Source: Diploptera punctata
Taxonomy: Eukaryota; Arthropoda; Insecta; Blattodea; Blaberidae
Length of the DNA: 64,000 bases
Assembly: GCA_030220185.1 (NCBI GenBank)
Contig: JASPKZ010010192.1
Coordinates: forward strand, 1 to 64,000
Reading direction: 5' to 3'
Shown here: one piece after another, positions 30,250 through 42,819 of the stretch
Layout of the letters: each line of letters starts with the position of its first letter
Numbering within the stretch: position 1 is the stretch's first letter
The notes under the pieces: generated by a model
What the model saw: only the letters and a program-made list of their open reading frames with translations
Told to the model about the DNA's origin: nothing
Databases searched by the model: none
Position numbers and translations under genes: made by a program

Positions 30250-31200
30250 TTTATTTGTGAATTTTTTTTATTGACATTTAAGTTTAATTACATTTTTCTC
30301 AACAGGGATTGTCAACTGTTGCACACTGAAACAAACTTTGAAAATTTTTCCCAGAGAAGCATTGTGAAGTTACTAAGACTGTGTCGAAAAAATTATTTGC
30401 CTTTTTAAAACTGCAAGGCACAGAAATCAAAGTCAGCAATGGCAAACCATCGTAGAAGATAAAGTAACTTTTTTTTAAAACTTAAATTTATGATTGATTT
30501 CATTATTTTGATTAGAAGGATTAATTACCTCAGGGATAAACAGCATAGAGCAGATGGCAGGTGGATTCCCTGCTTCAGTATGAGGGGAGTGAGGCAGAAC
30601 CCTGTGCAGGACGACAGGTAGTGAGGGTTATCCAATGTAACCAATTTGGGAATAGTAATACTTCACTGTAGTTTAAATGAGAGATTTGGCCTGGATTTAA
30701 AGTCCTTACAGTTAAAAGTAGCAGATAGTTTTTTTGGACATGGCCTTGGTACATAACAACACTCTCTGGGAGAAATTCCAAGGTAAGTTTCGGCGTGCAA
30801 TCGTTGACAGTTCCCTTGTAAGTTTCAGTTTGTCTTGTACTTTTGCAGAATGCAGTCCATATATACAGTTAAATAAGGAAGCCTCACGCGTATCGAATAT
30901 GACAAACAGGGACTTTATAGCAGAGACTGAAAACACACTTGTGCAGTTACAACTTATAATGTAGACCCTGTATTTGTTTCTACAAAATACCACACAAACA
31001 CAATATAAGCTATTGACTAATAAAACACATTAAATATATTTCTTCTAAATAATTCATCTAAAACCAGGGCTGGAACAATGTTTAATAAATACAATTTGTT
31101 AGTTTTTAAAATTGTGTAAATATTTATACAGAAATTAAAATTAATTTTCATTCACAGTTAATATCTATGTATAAATTTTAAAATGTTTAATATTTAAAAT
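30250..31200. other. intron sequence without recognised features
   Basis: AT-rich sequence inside the 22-kb rdgB intron. Short open frames at 30575-30993 have no recognisable domain on either strand. Confidence 0.5.
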
Positions 31201-31214
31201 AAAATTGTATCCAC

Positions 31215-31700
31215 CTCACCTCATATCCTGTCTTCTAATTTGACCGGTTTCATAAACCTTAGTGGTTACATCTTCAGTAGTTACATGACTGATGTTCTGT
31301 TGTACAGTAACTCCACCTGTTGTTGGACCAATGAATCTCCAAATCAAATCAACTTTCCCTGGGAATTTCAAAATTCATTCATTTTTCTTTCTTAGTTTTT
31401 TCAATGTGGATTTTATTTCCCAAACAGTGAATTCCTCCACATTCAAAAAACTAAGAAAGAAAAATTAATGAATTTTGAAATTCCCAGGGAAGTTGATTTG
31501 ATTGCGAGGTTCATCAGTCCACCAACAGATGGAGTTTCTGTGACAACAGAACATCAGTCATGTAAGAACTGAAGCCTGGAACCACTTAAGGTTATTGAAA
31601 ATGCGTTCTAATTACAAACAGGACATGAGGTGAAAGTGTAAACAATTTTATTTTAAATTTTTTAATTAAACCTCATAGTCATATTTCCTATAATAGTTCA
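31215..31700. mobile_element. palindromic PLE
   Basis: Arms CCTCACCTCATATCCTGTCT and ACAGGACATGAGGTGAAAG; the inner arms AAGAAAGAAAAATTAATGAA and its inverse meet near 31430. The right tail ends TTAATTAAACCTCATAGTC. The minus arm carries a complete hammerhead; the plus arm is decayed (CTGAAGC). Confidence 0.8.
31236..31282 (-). ncRNA. hammerhead ribozyme motif (canonical core)
   Basis: Minus strand: CTGAAGA, stem II TAACC/GGTTTA with a 4-nt loop, GAAA, stem III ACCGGT, C as cleavage base. Stem I is weak (ACTA against AAAT). Confidence 0.58.
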
Positions 31701-31817
31701 ATCTATATATGTGCTAATATTAAATTTATCATGTCCTACCAATAACAAATTAAATTTTAGGCGTACTGTTTCAAAGAGTGTATATCTATTTAATATGCTA
31801 CGTATAGCTTGGCAATA

Positions 31818-31995
31818 TATTTTTTTTTATTCAAATGCCCCAGGTTTGTCTTTCGACATTCCTGGTTTCTCTCCTGGCATGGCGTACTTGTAACCCACTT
31901 TCTGAGGTTCGGGCGCCTGGAAGGCAGGGTTACGTTGCCCCGATGATATATGATAATGGTGTCGCCATGAGAGTCCCTAATCCTAATCTTAACCC
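31818..31995 (-). repeat. SINE C, truncated
   Basis: T-rich tail at left, then ATGCCCCAGGTTTGTCTTTC and GCGCCTGGAAGGCAGGGTTA; lacks the tRNA head. Confidence 0.6.
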
Positions 31996-32189
31996 TAAGA
32001 TTTCTTCTCTTTATTTTCTTGTAATATACAGAATGTCCCTGAATAACTTTGTTATGTGAGCATAAAATGAAAAATCTTCTTATACAAAGTTGTCCATCTA
32101 CGCGGGAGAAATAATACTGACCATTTAATGAACTTTGTAGTGTTATTTATTAACAAGATACGATTGCTTACTTCGTTTTCTTCAATGAC

Positions 32190-33090
32190 ACTGTGTATAT
32201 TTTCTTCAATGATTTAATTAAGGCACTTATAGGAGAATTTTAATATCATAATGAATATAAAAGTTAAAGTTAATAATTTTGTATTTTAAAATTTTCTTAA
32301 TATTTAAATATAACTTAAATAAATAAAAATCATCTAAATAATTCATTTTGTTCATTGTTGAATAAAATGTCTCAGTAACAATTAAAGAAATTGTACTACA
32401 TAACAGTTTTTGTAAATAATGCTTTTAAAAATTGTTTTAAGTCATTGTTATAATCCTTCTGTTATAACTGTAATAAGAACACCTGCTTAACTTCATATTC
32501 TTAAATGAAAGTAAACTAAATTCTGATTGGATGTTAAAACAATTAACTTTCTTATTTAACAAATCAAATTTAAACTTTATATTTAAAGAACTGTTAACCA
32601 ATAGAATTTAAAAATAGCATCATGTGATGTAATAATGTTCTTTAAAATTATAAAAGAATTACACTAGTCATTCTGCCATACAACTTTCCACAAAGATAGA
32701 AGCAAGAAGAGTTCTCAAGGTAACTGTAATATTTAATACAAGAATAATTGATTCCAGAAAAGAAAAGAAATTCATTTAATTGATAGTGAAGAATAATACC
32801 ACTTAAATTTACTTAATCTGCTGGGAACCTACAAAGTGAATAAATTTGTAATTATTTCTACAAGAAAACAGTTTTCAGTCAATTTTGAAGTGTTTTCCTA
32901 TCCAGTGTACCAACTTCTGACCTTGAGAAGAGAATAATCCCGCCTCTAACCAAAATTAAACCCAACCTGAACCAGTAATTCTTTTTTGGGACACCAATCC
33001 TTCTTCAAAATGTTACTCTTACATCGGGCATGAAGAGAATTACTGCTTCAAAATGTCACCACAATGTGGGACAAGCATTAACTTCTTCAC
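32190..33090 (-). repeat. dispersed repeat copy 2, uninterrupted
   Basis: Inverse of 10800-12065 without the LINE: CACTAGTCATTCTGCCATAC here corresponds to the target site used at 11247. The two copies lie 20 kb apart in opposite orientation within rdgB introns. Confidence 0.6.
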
Positions 33091-33611
33091 ACTCTTTTCC
33101 AAAACATTATTATTTTGAAAAGAAAAAGGTCCATGGTTCAAGTCCTGGTTCAAGTGTTAATTTTGTTTTTTCAAATAGTAATGTCCAACAATGGAAAATG
33201 TTACATTGAAAATTTCACATCAAAAATACGCCTCAAGACCCTTTTCAAACAAAAATGTACCAGGTGTCATTCTAATAAATACACCAAGCTTTATAATTGA
33301 AACTAAAAGTGGAGGGGCCTGCTTCAATCTCCTCATGTTACCCCCGACCACACCCCATCTAAGATTTCTTTCTCAGTGGAGTTAATAAAGAGATTGTTTT
33401 ATCGAGATAATTCTGACAACTCCATATAACATTCAAAACGCATTGTGGCATCTTTATACCTACAATTTCATACCGGTACCAGTGGTGACATCAATCTCTC
33501 ATTCATTCTGTGTATCAATAAAAATGGTCCCCAGTTTGAGCTCTTAAGGTGAATTGTTTCTACTGTTCATAACCACATATGGGGGAGTACTGTAATAATC
33601 CTACTTTAATG

Positions 33612-33945
33612 TTTTCCTCCACAGTGTTCTGGTCCGAGGGCAGGTCTTTCACTTGCAATCATAGAATTGTCATGCTATACCTGGCAGCTTTTACTAGGCA
33701 ATTATAGGTGTGGTACTTCCCGTAGCTTTCCACACCGGTGAAGCATCTTGATGATAATGAATAAGGATGATTTTCGGAGCCCTTTGTGGCCCCAAGCCTC
33801 CTGAAATTTATCTTAGCAGGTGTGAGGAAAAATCCTGAAAACTACCTGACCCAGGAGCCTGGTCCCAACCGGGAAATTAAACCTGGGGCCCGATGCGTGA
33901 CAAGGCCAGCATGCTACCCCTTGAGACCACAATGGTGGACAATCC
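33612..33945 (-). repeat. SINE D copy
   Basis: GGCAGGTCTTTCACTTGCAA at the left end, CACACCGGTGAAG in the middle, and the complement of the tRNA-like head (ACCGGGAAATTAAACCTGGG) at the right. Confidence 0.7.
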
Positions 33946-33964
33946 CACTTTAGCTTCACATTAA

Positions 33965-34215
33965 TAAGGTTCTATTTAAGTTATGTAGGTAAGAAATAAC
34001 ACTATGAGGTTTATTTTAATTTTGTTGAGTTGTTTCTTGACTCACCTCATACTTCTTAACTCACTCGACATATCTAGATTTCATCTACTGTATTTGTGAC
34101 ATCACGTGAACAGCATTGAGAATGTCACAATACAGTGACAAAATCTAGATATGGAAGGGAGTTAAGAAGTATGAGGTGAGTTCAAGAAAACAACTCAACA
34201 AAATTAAAATTCTAT
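33965..34215. mobile_element. short palindromic PLE
   Basis: Left end TAAGTTATGTAGGTAAGAAA matches the left end of the PLE at 41770. Arms GACTCACCTCATACTTCTTA and TTAAGAAGTATGAGGTGAGT. Hammerhead-variant cores in both arms are decayed (TTGAGAA kept at 34115, but AAAA in place of GAAA). Confidence 0.7.
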
Positions 34216-34382
34216 TATAAGAATGGCACCTTGTGATACATTTCAGAACAGGTCTTGGAGTGTTTAATTAACGCATGAAAGAAAAAATACATAGCGACGC
34301 TGAAGAAAACAAAGTTAGTGTTTGTATCTTGTTATTAAATAACGCTACAACAGTTCACTAACCATCAGTATTGTAATTAAAT

Positions 34383-34605
34383 ATAAAATTTATGGAATAT
34401 TCACCTGAAAGGTCCGTCTCCTCAACGTTATTAGTTATTTAACTGTAGCACTTTCGGGACTTGTCCCATCATTGGCCGGATTTAAAAACAATTATGCCGA
34501 TGATGGGACAAGTCCCGAAAGTGCTACGGTTAAATACTAATAAAGTTGAGGAGACGGACTTTCAGGTGAATATTCCATAATTTTATATTTTAATTTTGAA
34601 TCATG
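34383..34605. repeat. foldback repeat with hammerhead-like core
   Basis: Arms of about 95 bp: ATTCACCTGAAAGGTCCGTC against GACGGACTTTCAGGTGAAT. On the arm reading outward, CCGATGA (plus) and CCAATGA (minus) precede a perfect stem GGGAC/GTCCC and GAAA, a hammerhead-like order with a damaged CUGAUGA. Confidence 0.6.
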
Positions 34606-35227
34606 ACCTCAACGGAACACATCATGATCTTCTAAAGTTTGACATCAGTATTATTTCCCCTTGTACTCGGACAACCTTTTGATTAAAAATAATTTTTCAT
34701 TTGTACTTACGTAAAAGAATTTAGGTGGGTAATATAAATGGGACGCCCTATATTACATTTTAACATAATTTCCAACCTTTTTTCAAATGCCAAATGAGCG
34801 CATTTGGGGTATACATTTTATTGTTTAATGCACAGGATTTGACATCGTTACCTTACAAAGATTAAAAATGCCAAAAACGTGTACATTAATGAACATAGAT
34901 ATCAATAACAAAGGAAAACTATTGAACTGATAAAATTTTATTTCTTACAAGTTTATATTATTTCTCTAGCCTCCCAGTACTGTCCACAGTGATGTGATCT
35001 ACACAAAACTTAATTGTTTCTACACTTACGCTAACTTAATTTAAACAAAGAAAAAAAACTGCTAGTAGGTACACTATTGAGGTACTTTCTCAATAAATTG
35101 AATCAGTCATATTATTACAAAAACAACCAACAAAACAAATATATATTAAGACTAGCTATTTCTAAATAAATGAATATGTGTTTTTGTTTTTACACGCTTA
35201 TCTTAGCTTGACCTGTATCTATCTACG
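34606..35227. other. intron sequence without recognised features
   Basis: AT-rich; no coding frame, RNA or repeat signature recognised. Confidence 0.45.
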
Positions 35228-35560
35228 TGACGCATCTTTCAACGTGATTTCACCCACTTAAAATCATGGATCGACTTTGCATTCTTTGTTATACTTGTAA
35301 AGGACCCATTACAATACAATAATTTATTTATTTTTTCCAAAATCTCCTGGCCCGAAATCATCAGAAAAATCAAAAAAATGTGTCTTTTCTCTATGTAACG
35401 GAATCTTTGAACACTTTTTCACCCACTTAGAAACATTGGATCGACTTGAAAATTTGGTATACTTGTAAAGGGACCTGTGACAAATACAATATTTCATATT
35501 TTGTTTCTAAACTCCTGACCAGAATCATAACAAAATCAACCAAAAAATGAAAACTGGTAT
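35228..35560 (+). repeat. two diverged direct units of about 167 bp
   Basis: CACCCACTTARAAWCAT...GGATCGACTT...TATACTTGTAAAG...ACAATACAAT recurs at about 35250 and 35408 in the same order. No coding potential; family unknown. Confidence 0.6.
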
Positions 35561-35878
35561 ATTGGTGCAGATTTGTCAACTTTTTAGTCAATCGTGTAAG
35601 AGCTCAGTGAGAGCGGTGTGTGTTGAACTCTCGTTGTAAAATTCCAGTAATCATAGGCGTGGTCAAATCCGGCTGGGAGGATTTTTTTTAGAAGAGTATT
35701 ACTTTTAGCTGATACTACAATAGTATTGAATTTAAAGATATTTACATTTTTATTTTATTCTGTAAATATTTAAACAAAGAACTAAAAAATCAATAATAGT
35801 TTTAAAAAACTAAAACAACACGCTTTATTAGAAAACCGAACTAAAAACATGAAAACTAATTTTAATTTTCCAACACAC

Positions 35879-36195
35879 TTGGGATAAAATTAATATGGTC
35901 AATAAAAAAATCATCTCCACACATATAGAACACAACTATAGTTATCAACAAAAAGACGATAATTTTACCATCAAAAGCGTGGGGTGCTCTATATCAATTA
36001 ATATATTTGATAATAAACAGATATTGGTAAAAGTATAGTCTCTAAGAAGAAATGTTAAATCATAAAAGGCACCCCACGTTTTTGATGGCCAAATTATTGT
36101 TTTTTGTGATAACTCTAGTTTTTCTAGATGTGTTGTGGATGATTTTTTTTTGTTGACCACTTTATTTTATCCCAAGCATGTTGGAGTTTAAAATT
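35879..36195. mobile_element. foldback element with long inverted arms
   Basis: Ends CCAACACACTTGGGATAAAA and TTTATCCCAAGCATGTTGG; inner arms ACCATCAAAAGCGTGGGGTG and CACCCCACGTTTTTGATGG. Arms about 120 bp, spacer about 85 bp. Looks like a TIR-rich non-autonomous DNA element; no TSD could be fixed. Confidence 0.55.
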
Positions 36196-36199
36196 ATTT

Positions 36200-37130
36200 T
36201 TCATTTTTTATTTGGTTTTTTTTCTACTCTCATACACAGCCAAGGCTGCTAATCACGAGAAGAACTCGATGTCCTCGTAATTGGAGAGAAACGCCCTGGG
36301 AGAAAAACGACATATGGATCACGGTCTTATAGCCAGAATCTTGTTAATACCATTGACTACCGGCTTTGAAATCCTGCGTTCTACAAATGATTCAATTTCT
36401 TTGATGTAACGTGGATACAGTAGAGTGTGGGTTCATGTGCTGCCCAATACTTCATGTTAACACTAACTGCTTTAACACTAACCAGACATCGTAAGTGATA
36501 CCTACCGCTTGATGACAGGGATTACGAATCCCCGCTATCACCCACAGTTAGAAGGGAGGCAGAGAGTGGAAGAGTGAAGAGCACAAAAAAATAAAATTAA
36601 AGAGAAAAGAGAAAAAACAAGAATCAGCTACTGAAAGGAAATTTATATTCATGCACTACTGTGATCTTGTTCGACTCGTCTCCATTCTATTGTTTATTGT
36701 AATCACAGTGTTTAAAGTCTCTTTGTTTTCTTCGCCTCATTTTTCTTTTTACATCACAAATCAAGCAAACCGCAGCTTTACATTAATCAACTAACATAAT
36801 TATGTATTTAGAAAATAGAACAAACACATCAACCAACATGGAAATACAAGACAAATGAAGAACAGGAAATGGATACCAAGGGAAGGAGAAAACACAGGAA
36901 GACCATACAACAATCACATAAGAATGAATGGAATAGATGCAACAATCTGCAAGCTTAAAGCAAAAAAGAAAAAAATGTGTTTAGAAACAAATTAAAAAAA
37001 AACTCATTTAGCAATAAATGATGGGATAAAAGAAGTTAAATTTTAACTAAAGTATTCATTATATATAAAAAATGTGCCCTAGCAGCTTTATTGTTGTACC
37101 TCTAAGAATTGAATACACGATATCCATTTT
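36200..37130. other. intron sequence, no recognised gene
   Basis: Contains a more GC-balanced block (36230-36560) that may be an old repeat, then A-rich sequence. No frame of interest. Confidence 0.4.
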
Positions 37131-37370
37131 GAAATAGTTCAGTGATTTTCCTTATTGGAAAATTGTTCATCAGGAATTGTTCACTAGAGCTAATCTGAAT
37201 TAGTTCAGTGACCTCTCTTTATTGGAACATCGATCATCTGAATTATTCACTGGACTATTCATTCAGAAATTTCTCCTTATTGTTAAATTGTACAACTGAA
37301 TTATTTATCTGAATTGTTCACTGAAAATATTCTGAATTAGTTCAGTGACATCTCCTTGTAAATAACCAAT
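37130..37370 (+). repeat. degenerate short tandem motif
   Basis: Variants of CTGAATTAGTTCAGTGA and TCTCCTTATTGGAA recur several times between 37135 and 37360 with irregular spacing. Confidence 0.5.
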
Positions 37371-37478
37371 TTAAGATACCTAAAAATACACACATATTAT
37401 AAAAATAAATATAAAAATATGTATATATAATCTTAAGATAAATGCACCCTAATTGATGCAAAAAAAAAAAAAAAAAAC

Positions 37479-39530
37479 GTACTAAAATCAGGGTTCTAAT
37501 TTTTTGGTTACAAAATACTTTTTACCTCTTTTCATAACTATCTCCCTTAAATTGGACAGAGGAAACCTGGGTTGGGTGTATTACAGTCGATTTTTAATAT
37601 GCAATTGATGACAATTTTAATGCAAATATTGGTATTATGTAATGGTTTTAATGAAATGAATCTTTGGAAAAGAAGCACAATTAAAGTATTTAACATTATA
37701 TGAAATAAAATTAGCTTAAATATGTAATTTCCAATTTTACCGTTGGCCATTTTGAATTTAATAGAAGAACTGTTATAGGACAACTGTTATGAAGACAACT
37801 GTTATATATGTATATGAAAGTAAAAAACTATCCTAACCTACACATATGGAACCTAAAAGCTAACCTAACCTAATTCAATTACTCTAACCTACTCTTAATT
37901 AATTTAATATGTAAAAGTAGACGTAAAGTGATGTAATTGTATAAAAGTAACCATACTTATTAGCAGTGAGTTATCGGTGATGTTGATATCACTGGTTATT
38001 AATGCACAACTTGGGCATAATTTTGATGTGGTTATTGTTGGTTATTAGAGAGTTTATCGCTGGTTCATACAATAAATGAAAAAAAAAACTATACTAAAAT
38101 CAGGGTTCTAATTTTTGGTTACAAAGTACAGGTGTTATCTAAATGATGGACCCATTTTTAAAGATTACTATTTTTAAAGTACAAATCCAAAATGAACAAT
38201 ATTTATACCAATGGAAAGTGGAAGTTTCAAAAGTTTGTTTGCAATACATTATAATGTTCAATGTGTTCACCGTGTGCTGCATGGCAAACATCTATGCGAT
38301 AGCCGAATTGTCCCACACACGAGAAGTGTATCTACTGTACTTGAGTGCACGGCCAGCAGTGATACGGTTTATTGGTTGAGGTGGGACGCAAACAGTTTCC
38401 TTAACATAACCCCATAAGAAATGGTCACATGGGAGAGATCAGAGATCCTCGGCTGGCCAGAAGTGGTAGAGCCAGTTCTTCAATTCCCCTGCGAACTATC
38501 CACGCTGAGGAAGGGATGCATTCAAAAATCCTCGTACATCAAGGTGCCAATGGGGCAGAGCTCCTCCTGTTGGAAAAGGAAGTCCTGTGAATCTTCCATA
38601 ACTTGAGGGAACAGCCATTGTTCCAACATGTCTCCAGGTACGTTGTTCCAGTTACAGTTCTTTCCGCAAAGAAAAAATGGTCCATAAACTTTGTACGGGA
38701 TACGGCACAAAGCACGTTATCTTCGGTGAGTCTCTTTTGTGTTGCAATGTTGAACGTGGATTTTGCACAACCCCATATGCGAACATTATGTCTGTTCACT
38801 TTTCCACTAAGGTGGAAAGTCGCTTGATCGCTAAAAACTATATGCTTGTAGAAATGCATCATCCTCCATCATTCCTAGCACATAACCACAAAATTCGAGA
38901 TGCATCTCTTTGTCATTAGGGTTGGAGCCTGCACAAGGTTGTAATTGGTTGGGCTTGTACAGCAAATGCCATCTCAGAACTTTCCAGACAGTTGATTGGG
39001 GTATTCCAAGTTCTCTACTAGCTCTATTGGTAGACTTACGTGGACTGCGAACAAAACTTTCTTCAATACGTCTGACATCATCCTCTGACACACGCAGCCG
39101 GCCTTTACACACACTTCTAGTCTGTTGAAAATACGTAAACCAACGGCTAATGCTTTTTTCTAGTTGGGTGGTTCAATACCAAATTTGCTACGAAATGCCC
39201 GCTGTGACTCACTTTTTGTGAACTGAAGAACGCAGTAAACCTTGTGCTCCACGGTAGTCATCTCACCCACACTAAGAGGGAGAGGGAAACGAATGGTGGC
39301 CTATTGCCGCACGAACTCTATCTGCCGCTTCTGGAACCATCATTGCCCGCCGAAACTTTGAAACTTCCTCTTTCCATTGGTATAAAGATTGTTCTTTTTG
39401 GATTTGTACTTTAATAAATACTAATCTTTAAAAATGGGTCCATCATTTAGAATAACCCTGTACTTTTACCTCTCTTCACAACTATCTCCCCTTAAATTGG
39501 ACAGAGAAAACCTGAATGAGATTACAGGAG
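37479..39530 (+). repeat. direct duplication of an intron block, second copy holding a transposon
   Basis: The block from 37479 (ACTAAAATCAGGGTTCTAAT ... CTCCCTTAAATTGGACAGAG) recurs from 38090, where it is split by the element at 38129-39460. The first copy shows the empty site (ACAAAATACTTTTTACC). Confidence 0.75.
38129..39460 (-). mobile_element. mariner-superfamily transposon, inactive, TA-flanked
   Basis: 1332 bp; TA at 38127-38128 and 39461-39462. TIRs GTTATCTAAATGATGGACCC and its inverse near 39440. Minus-strand transposase in pieces: HTH region RVSEDDVRRIEESFVRSPRK and NRASRELGIPQSTVWKVLRW, then VFSDQATFHLSGKVNRHNVR (first Asp), IWGCAKSTFN. The catalytic region is broken by frameshifts. 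Confidence 0.85.
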
Positions 39531-40780
39531 ACCGAAGTTAAGCACCACACTGTATGTGGAATAGTTACCACAGACTTTAAACACTGTATTACTGCATCAT
39601 TTAATTTATAAATATTTTAATATATGTTAATAAGTTGTATTATTTCATCTGATGAGCTTCATGAGATAAAAAAATATATAGCACTGAAAATGTGCTGCTT
39701 TTGAATTTAAGGTTATAAAGTTTTAATTCACAAGTTCCTTCTGTTTTATGATTACGTGCAAAAGCTGCCTGATAGGTTATGAATACATACTGCATTCATC
39801 AATTGATACTACAGACAATGGAACTTATGAAAAATACACAACAAGATAACATATGATGACATTGACTACAAATAATTTGTTTGTATTACTCACTGAAATG
39901 GTTAGAATCTGCAAAGCAACAGCAATCATATCTACATCAAACTGTTATTTTTCAATCAAATCAACACACATTTTTTGCACAAACATTTTTCTAGAAATTG
40001 CATTCAAAAGGTGAATCAGCCATTTTGTAAATTTTTATTTTTCAATCACATTCACTAAATCAGCAGTTTTCAAAGTAACAGGCTGAATAAAATGTACAAC
40101 CTCATGAAAAAATAAATATTTCATAATCAATTCTTAAATGCCTAATTTGTTATTTTGTTACATTTTTATATTGTTTAGGATATAATTTTAAGGGTAGAAA
40201 CAAGCACACATCCACACAAAAATAAAGAACTTTTTGCAAAAGTTCATCAATTTCTATTTGGTAAGAAATAGAGGATTGAAATATTTTATACCAATTTATT
40301 TATTTATGTATAATTTTATCACTCACCTCATATTTTTCTTTTATATCAATATTTTCTACTGGAAATTATGTCAAATTTCTTGACAACAATACTACACTAT
40401 GAGTAACAGAAAACCCACTTCCAAATACCCACTGCATAAATCACATAATTAACAATAAAAATCTGTACAATTTTAAAATTATTTTGGAGTGGTACAATGG
40501 GCACAGAACATATAACAAAAAAATAAATATGTAATTTTAAATTTAAAACACAAAAAGCAGGTAACCACATTCAATTTCTTCAAAGGAAATTTCTATAATC
40601 ATTAAATTTCCCATTGTTGTGTGATTTGAAATTGAGGTTATGTATAATATTGGTGCACTTGACTGACATGTCTGAACTAGTCAGAATCCATCTCCAACAT
40701 GAATCAAAGATATTATTGCCAAATGATAAACATTATCATTTGAAAACTATGCTTAAGACAGATATCACAGAAAAAAAAAT
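39531..40780. other. intron sequence without recognised features
   Basis: AT-rich, few open frames. A short CCGAAGTTAAGCA at 39530-39545 resembles a 5S rRNA internal segment but is too short to call. Confidence 0.45.
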
Positions 40781-40784
40781 CATT

Positions 40785-41020
40785 TGATTCTAGATTCTCC
40801 TTTTCATTTCTTTTTTACAAAAAGGAGAAATTAATGAATTTCAAAATTGCCAGGGAAAATGATTTGATTTCGAAGTTCTTCAATCTATCAACAGAGAGAG
40901 CATGAGGTGGCTCTTCAAAGATGACATAACAATGGCAGTGAACGACAATTGCAAATAGTTCTTATGGATAGGTTATTGAATCTGATTAGAAGCAAATGTA
41001 ACATTAGATATAATTACAAA
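40785..41020 (+). mobile_element. PLE C-terminal remnant
   Basis: GAAATTAATGAATTTCAAAA and TTGATTTCGAAGTTCTTCAA correspond to the KLMNF.I.. and DLISKF segments of other PLE copies; no terminal hairpin is seen. Confidence 0.5.
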
Positions 41021-41240
41021 TTATCAGCTGGCAATCAAAACCTTGTATCTTCATAAGTGAGAAAAATTCAGGAGAAGAAGTAACCCTATAATTGACTGAT
41101 TTTTTAAATGTTTAAGTCAGAATCTATTATATTTTTAATTAGTTTCTGAAAAATGTTATGCTGGAGATGTGAGGTTTTGGGTCAGAGATTAATAGCCGAG
41201 GAAATATATAGTTGATGTACAGTAGGCTACCATTATATTC

Positions 41241-41335
41241 TCATTTCTTTTCTAAAATCTGTCTTGTACTAAAAATCTGATCTGTTGTAGACCTGTTTCT
41301 TCTAAATCCACATTGATGATCTCTTTGGCATGGAT
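41241..41335 (-). mobile_element. LINE RT fragment
   Basis: HQCGFRRNRSTTDQIFSTRQ matches the conserved RT motif around QCGFR..RSTTDQI. Only about 90 bp. Confidence 0.65.
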
Positions 41336-41859
41336 TCCGTGAAGTAGTCCCTGCCAGAGAACCGAATGGGGGACTATGGTTTTTGTGTGTTAATAGATGG
41401 CAGCAAAATCTTCTCGGAATTACAGACTTTAACAGCACACACACGATATCCCTGCTTATTGAATAATCTTGAATGGAGTTGCAAGGTTTTAATCACTGGC
41501 CAACAAAGTAAAAATTAAATATTGTAGGAACTTGAAAACTGCTGTTAGTATAGTCATACATATTCTATGCATACTTTAAGCACTTGTCACATCATCCTCA
41601 CTGCTCATGCACTTTTAAATCTAATCCATTTCCTCTATTACAATTTTTAACTCTATCTATCTCTTACTATCAATTTATCTTTTCTTTTCACTACCCATAA
41701 AATAAGCCTATATTTCTGATATTAATGGAACTTATTTGTTTTATGTCCATTTGAGTATATGAACCAATATTAAGTTATGTAGATAGGAAATAACACTATG
41801 AGGTTTTTAATATTGTTTATTTTTTATTATTTCACTCACCTCATACTTCATAATTCATA

Positions 41860-41902
41860 GCAGACCCTGGGTTTCTTCACATATTTGTGACATTCTCAAT
41901 GC
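41860..41902 (-). ncRNA. variant hammerhead motif (UUGAGAA core), left arm
   Basis: Minus strand: GCA - TTGAGAA - stem II (TCAC/GTGA) - GAAA - stem III ACCC/GGGT - C - TGC. Confidence 0.6.
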
Positions 41903-42039
41903 TGCGTCACGTTCACAACTGACGTCCAACGGCCTTCTATCCTGCAGACTGACCTCTGCGCCATCTGGTGGCCGACCGAAGAATTTCCAAATCACTCCTC
42001 TCTCCTTATAACCGGGTATTTCAAAATTCATAGTTGTAT

Positions 42040-42530
42040 TTCATTTTTGCATATGTAAATTTTTTCCCAAATTGTGAGTTCCTTCGGTTTTTCCAATTGT
42101 TTAAGTAATTTTGTTTTGGTTTCTATTCTATGTTTTTCTGACCAGGCATGTGCAGCTATTGCAGATTTTTGGTTTCTCCATTTTTAACATTTCTGAGGTG
42201 TTCTTTTAATCTTGTATTTAGATTCCTTTTTGTTTTTCCTATGTATATCTTTTCACAATCTTTACAATTAATTTGATAAATTCCCGATTTTTTGCAGTCT
42301 TCAATTTTTTCATTTTTGTTGGTTTTTATTAAATTACCTAAGCTGTAATTATTTTTCGGTGCTAATTTAATGTTGAATTTGTTGAAAATTTTTTGAAACT
42401 TGTCAAATACAAAAGGATGGTATGTGAACTTGTTGAATTTTTTGCCTATATTTTTATCTGTCTGAAGAGTACTTTCATTGATGACTTTTTGTTCTTTGAA
42501 TTTATTTATTTTCTTGTGTATCATTTTCTT
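42040..42530 (-). CDS. GIY-YIG endonuclease ORF of Penelope-like element (N-truncated)
   Basis: Readable as KFNIKLAPKNNYSLGNLIKT, then KKSGIYQINCKDCEKIYIGK, TKRNLNTRLKEHLRNVKNGE: the GIY and YIG motifs with conserved Cys pair and downstream Arg/Glu. A one-base shift near 42165 breaks the frame before the C-terminal KSAIAAHAWSEKHRIETK and LTIW-type segment. Upstream RT motifs are missing, so it is not autonomous. Confidence 0.75.
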
Positions 42531-42819
42531 TTGAAAACCATTATCCTTAGCAATTTGTATGATGTGTTCTTTCTCTTTATTGTAATTTCTTTGCTCATGG
42601 GGACATTCACAAGTCTGTGTGTTAAACTATTAAATACTGCCTGTTTGTGTGAAAAATGGTTAAATCCAGTAGCTTTTATATAATTGTCGATGTGAGTTTC
42701 TTTTCTGTAGATTCCAAGGAGAGAGGACTGATTTGGAATTCTTCGGTCGGCCACCAGATGGCGCGGAGGTCAGTCTGCAGGATAGAAGGCCGTTGGACGT
42801 CAGTTGTGAACGTGACGCA

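Noticed and set aside
38143..39128. Plus-strand frames within 38129-39460
   Set aside because: The mariner transposase reads on the minus strand; plus frames have no homology and differ from family members.
39515..39580. 5S rRNA or 5S-derived SINE
   Set aside because: Only about 13 bases (CCGAAGTTAAGCA) match; the rest of the 5S sequence and internal promoter boxes are absent.
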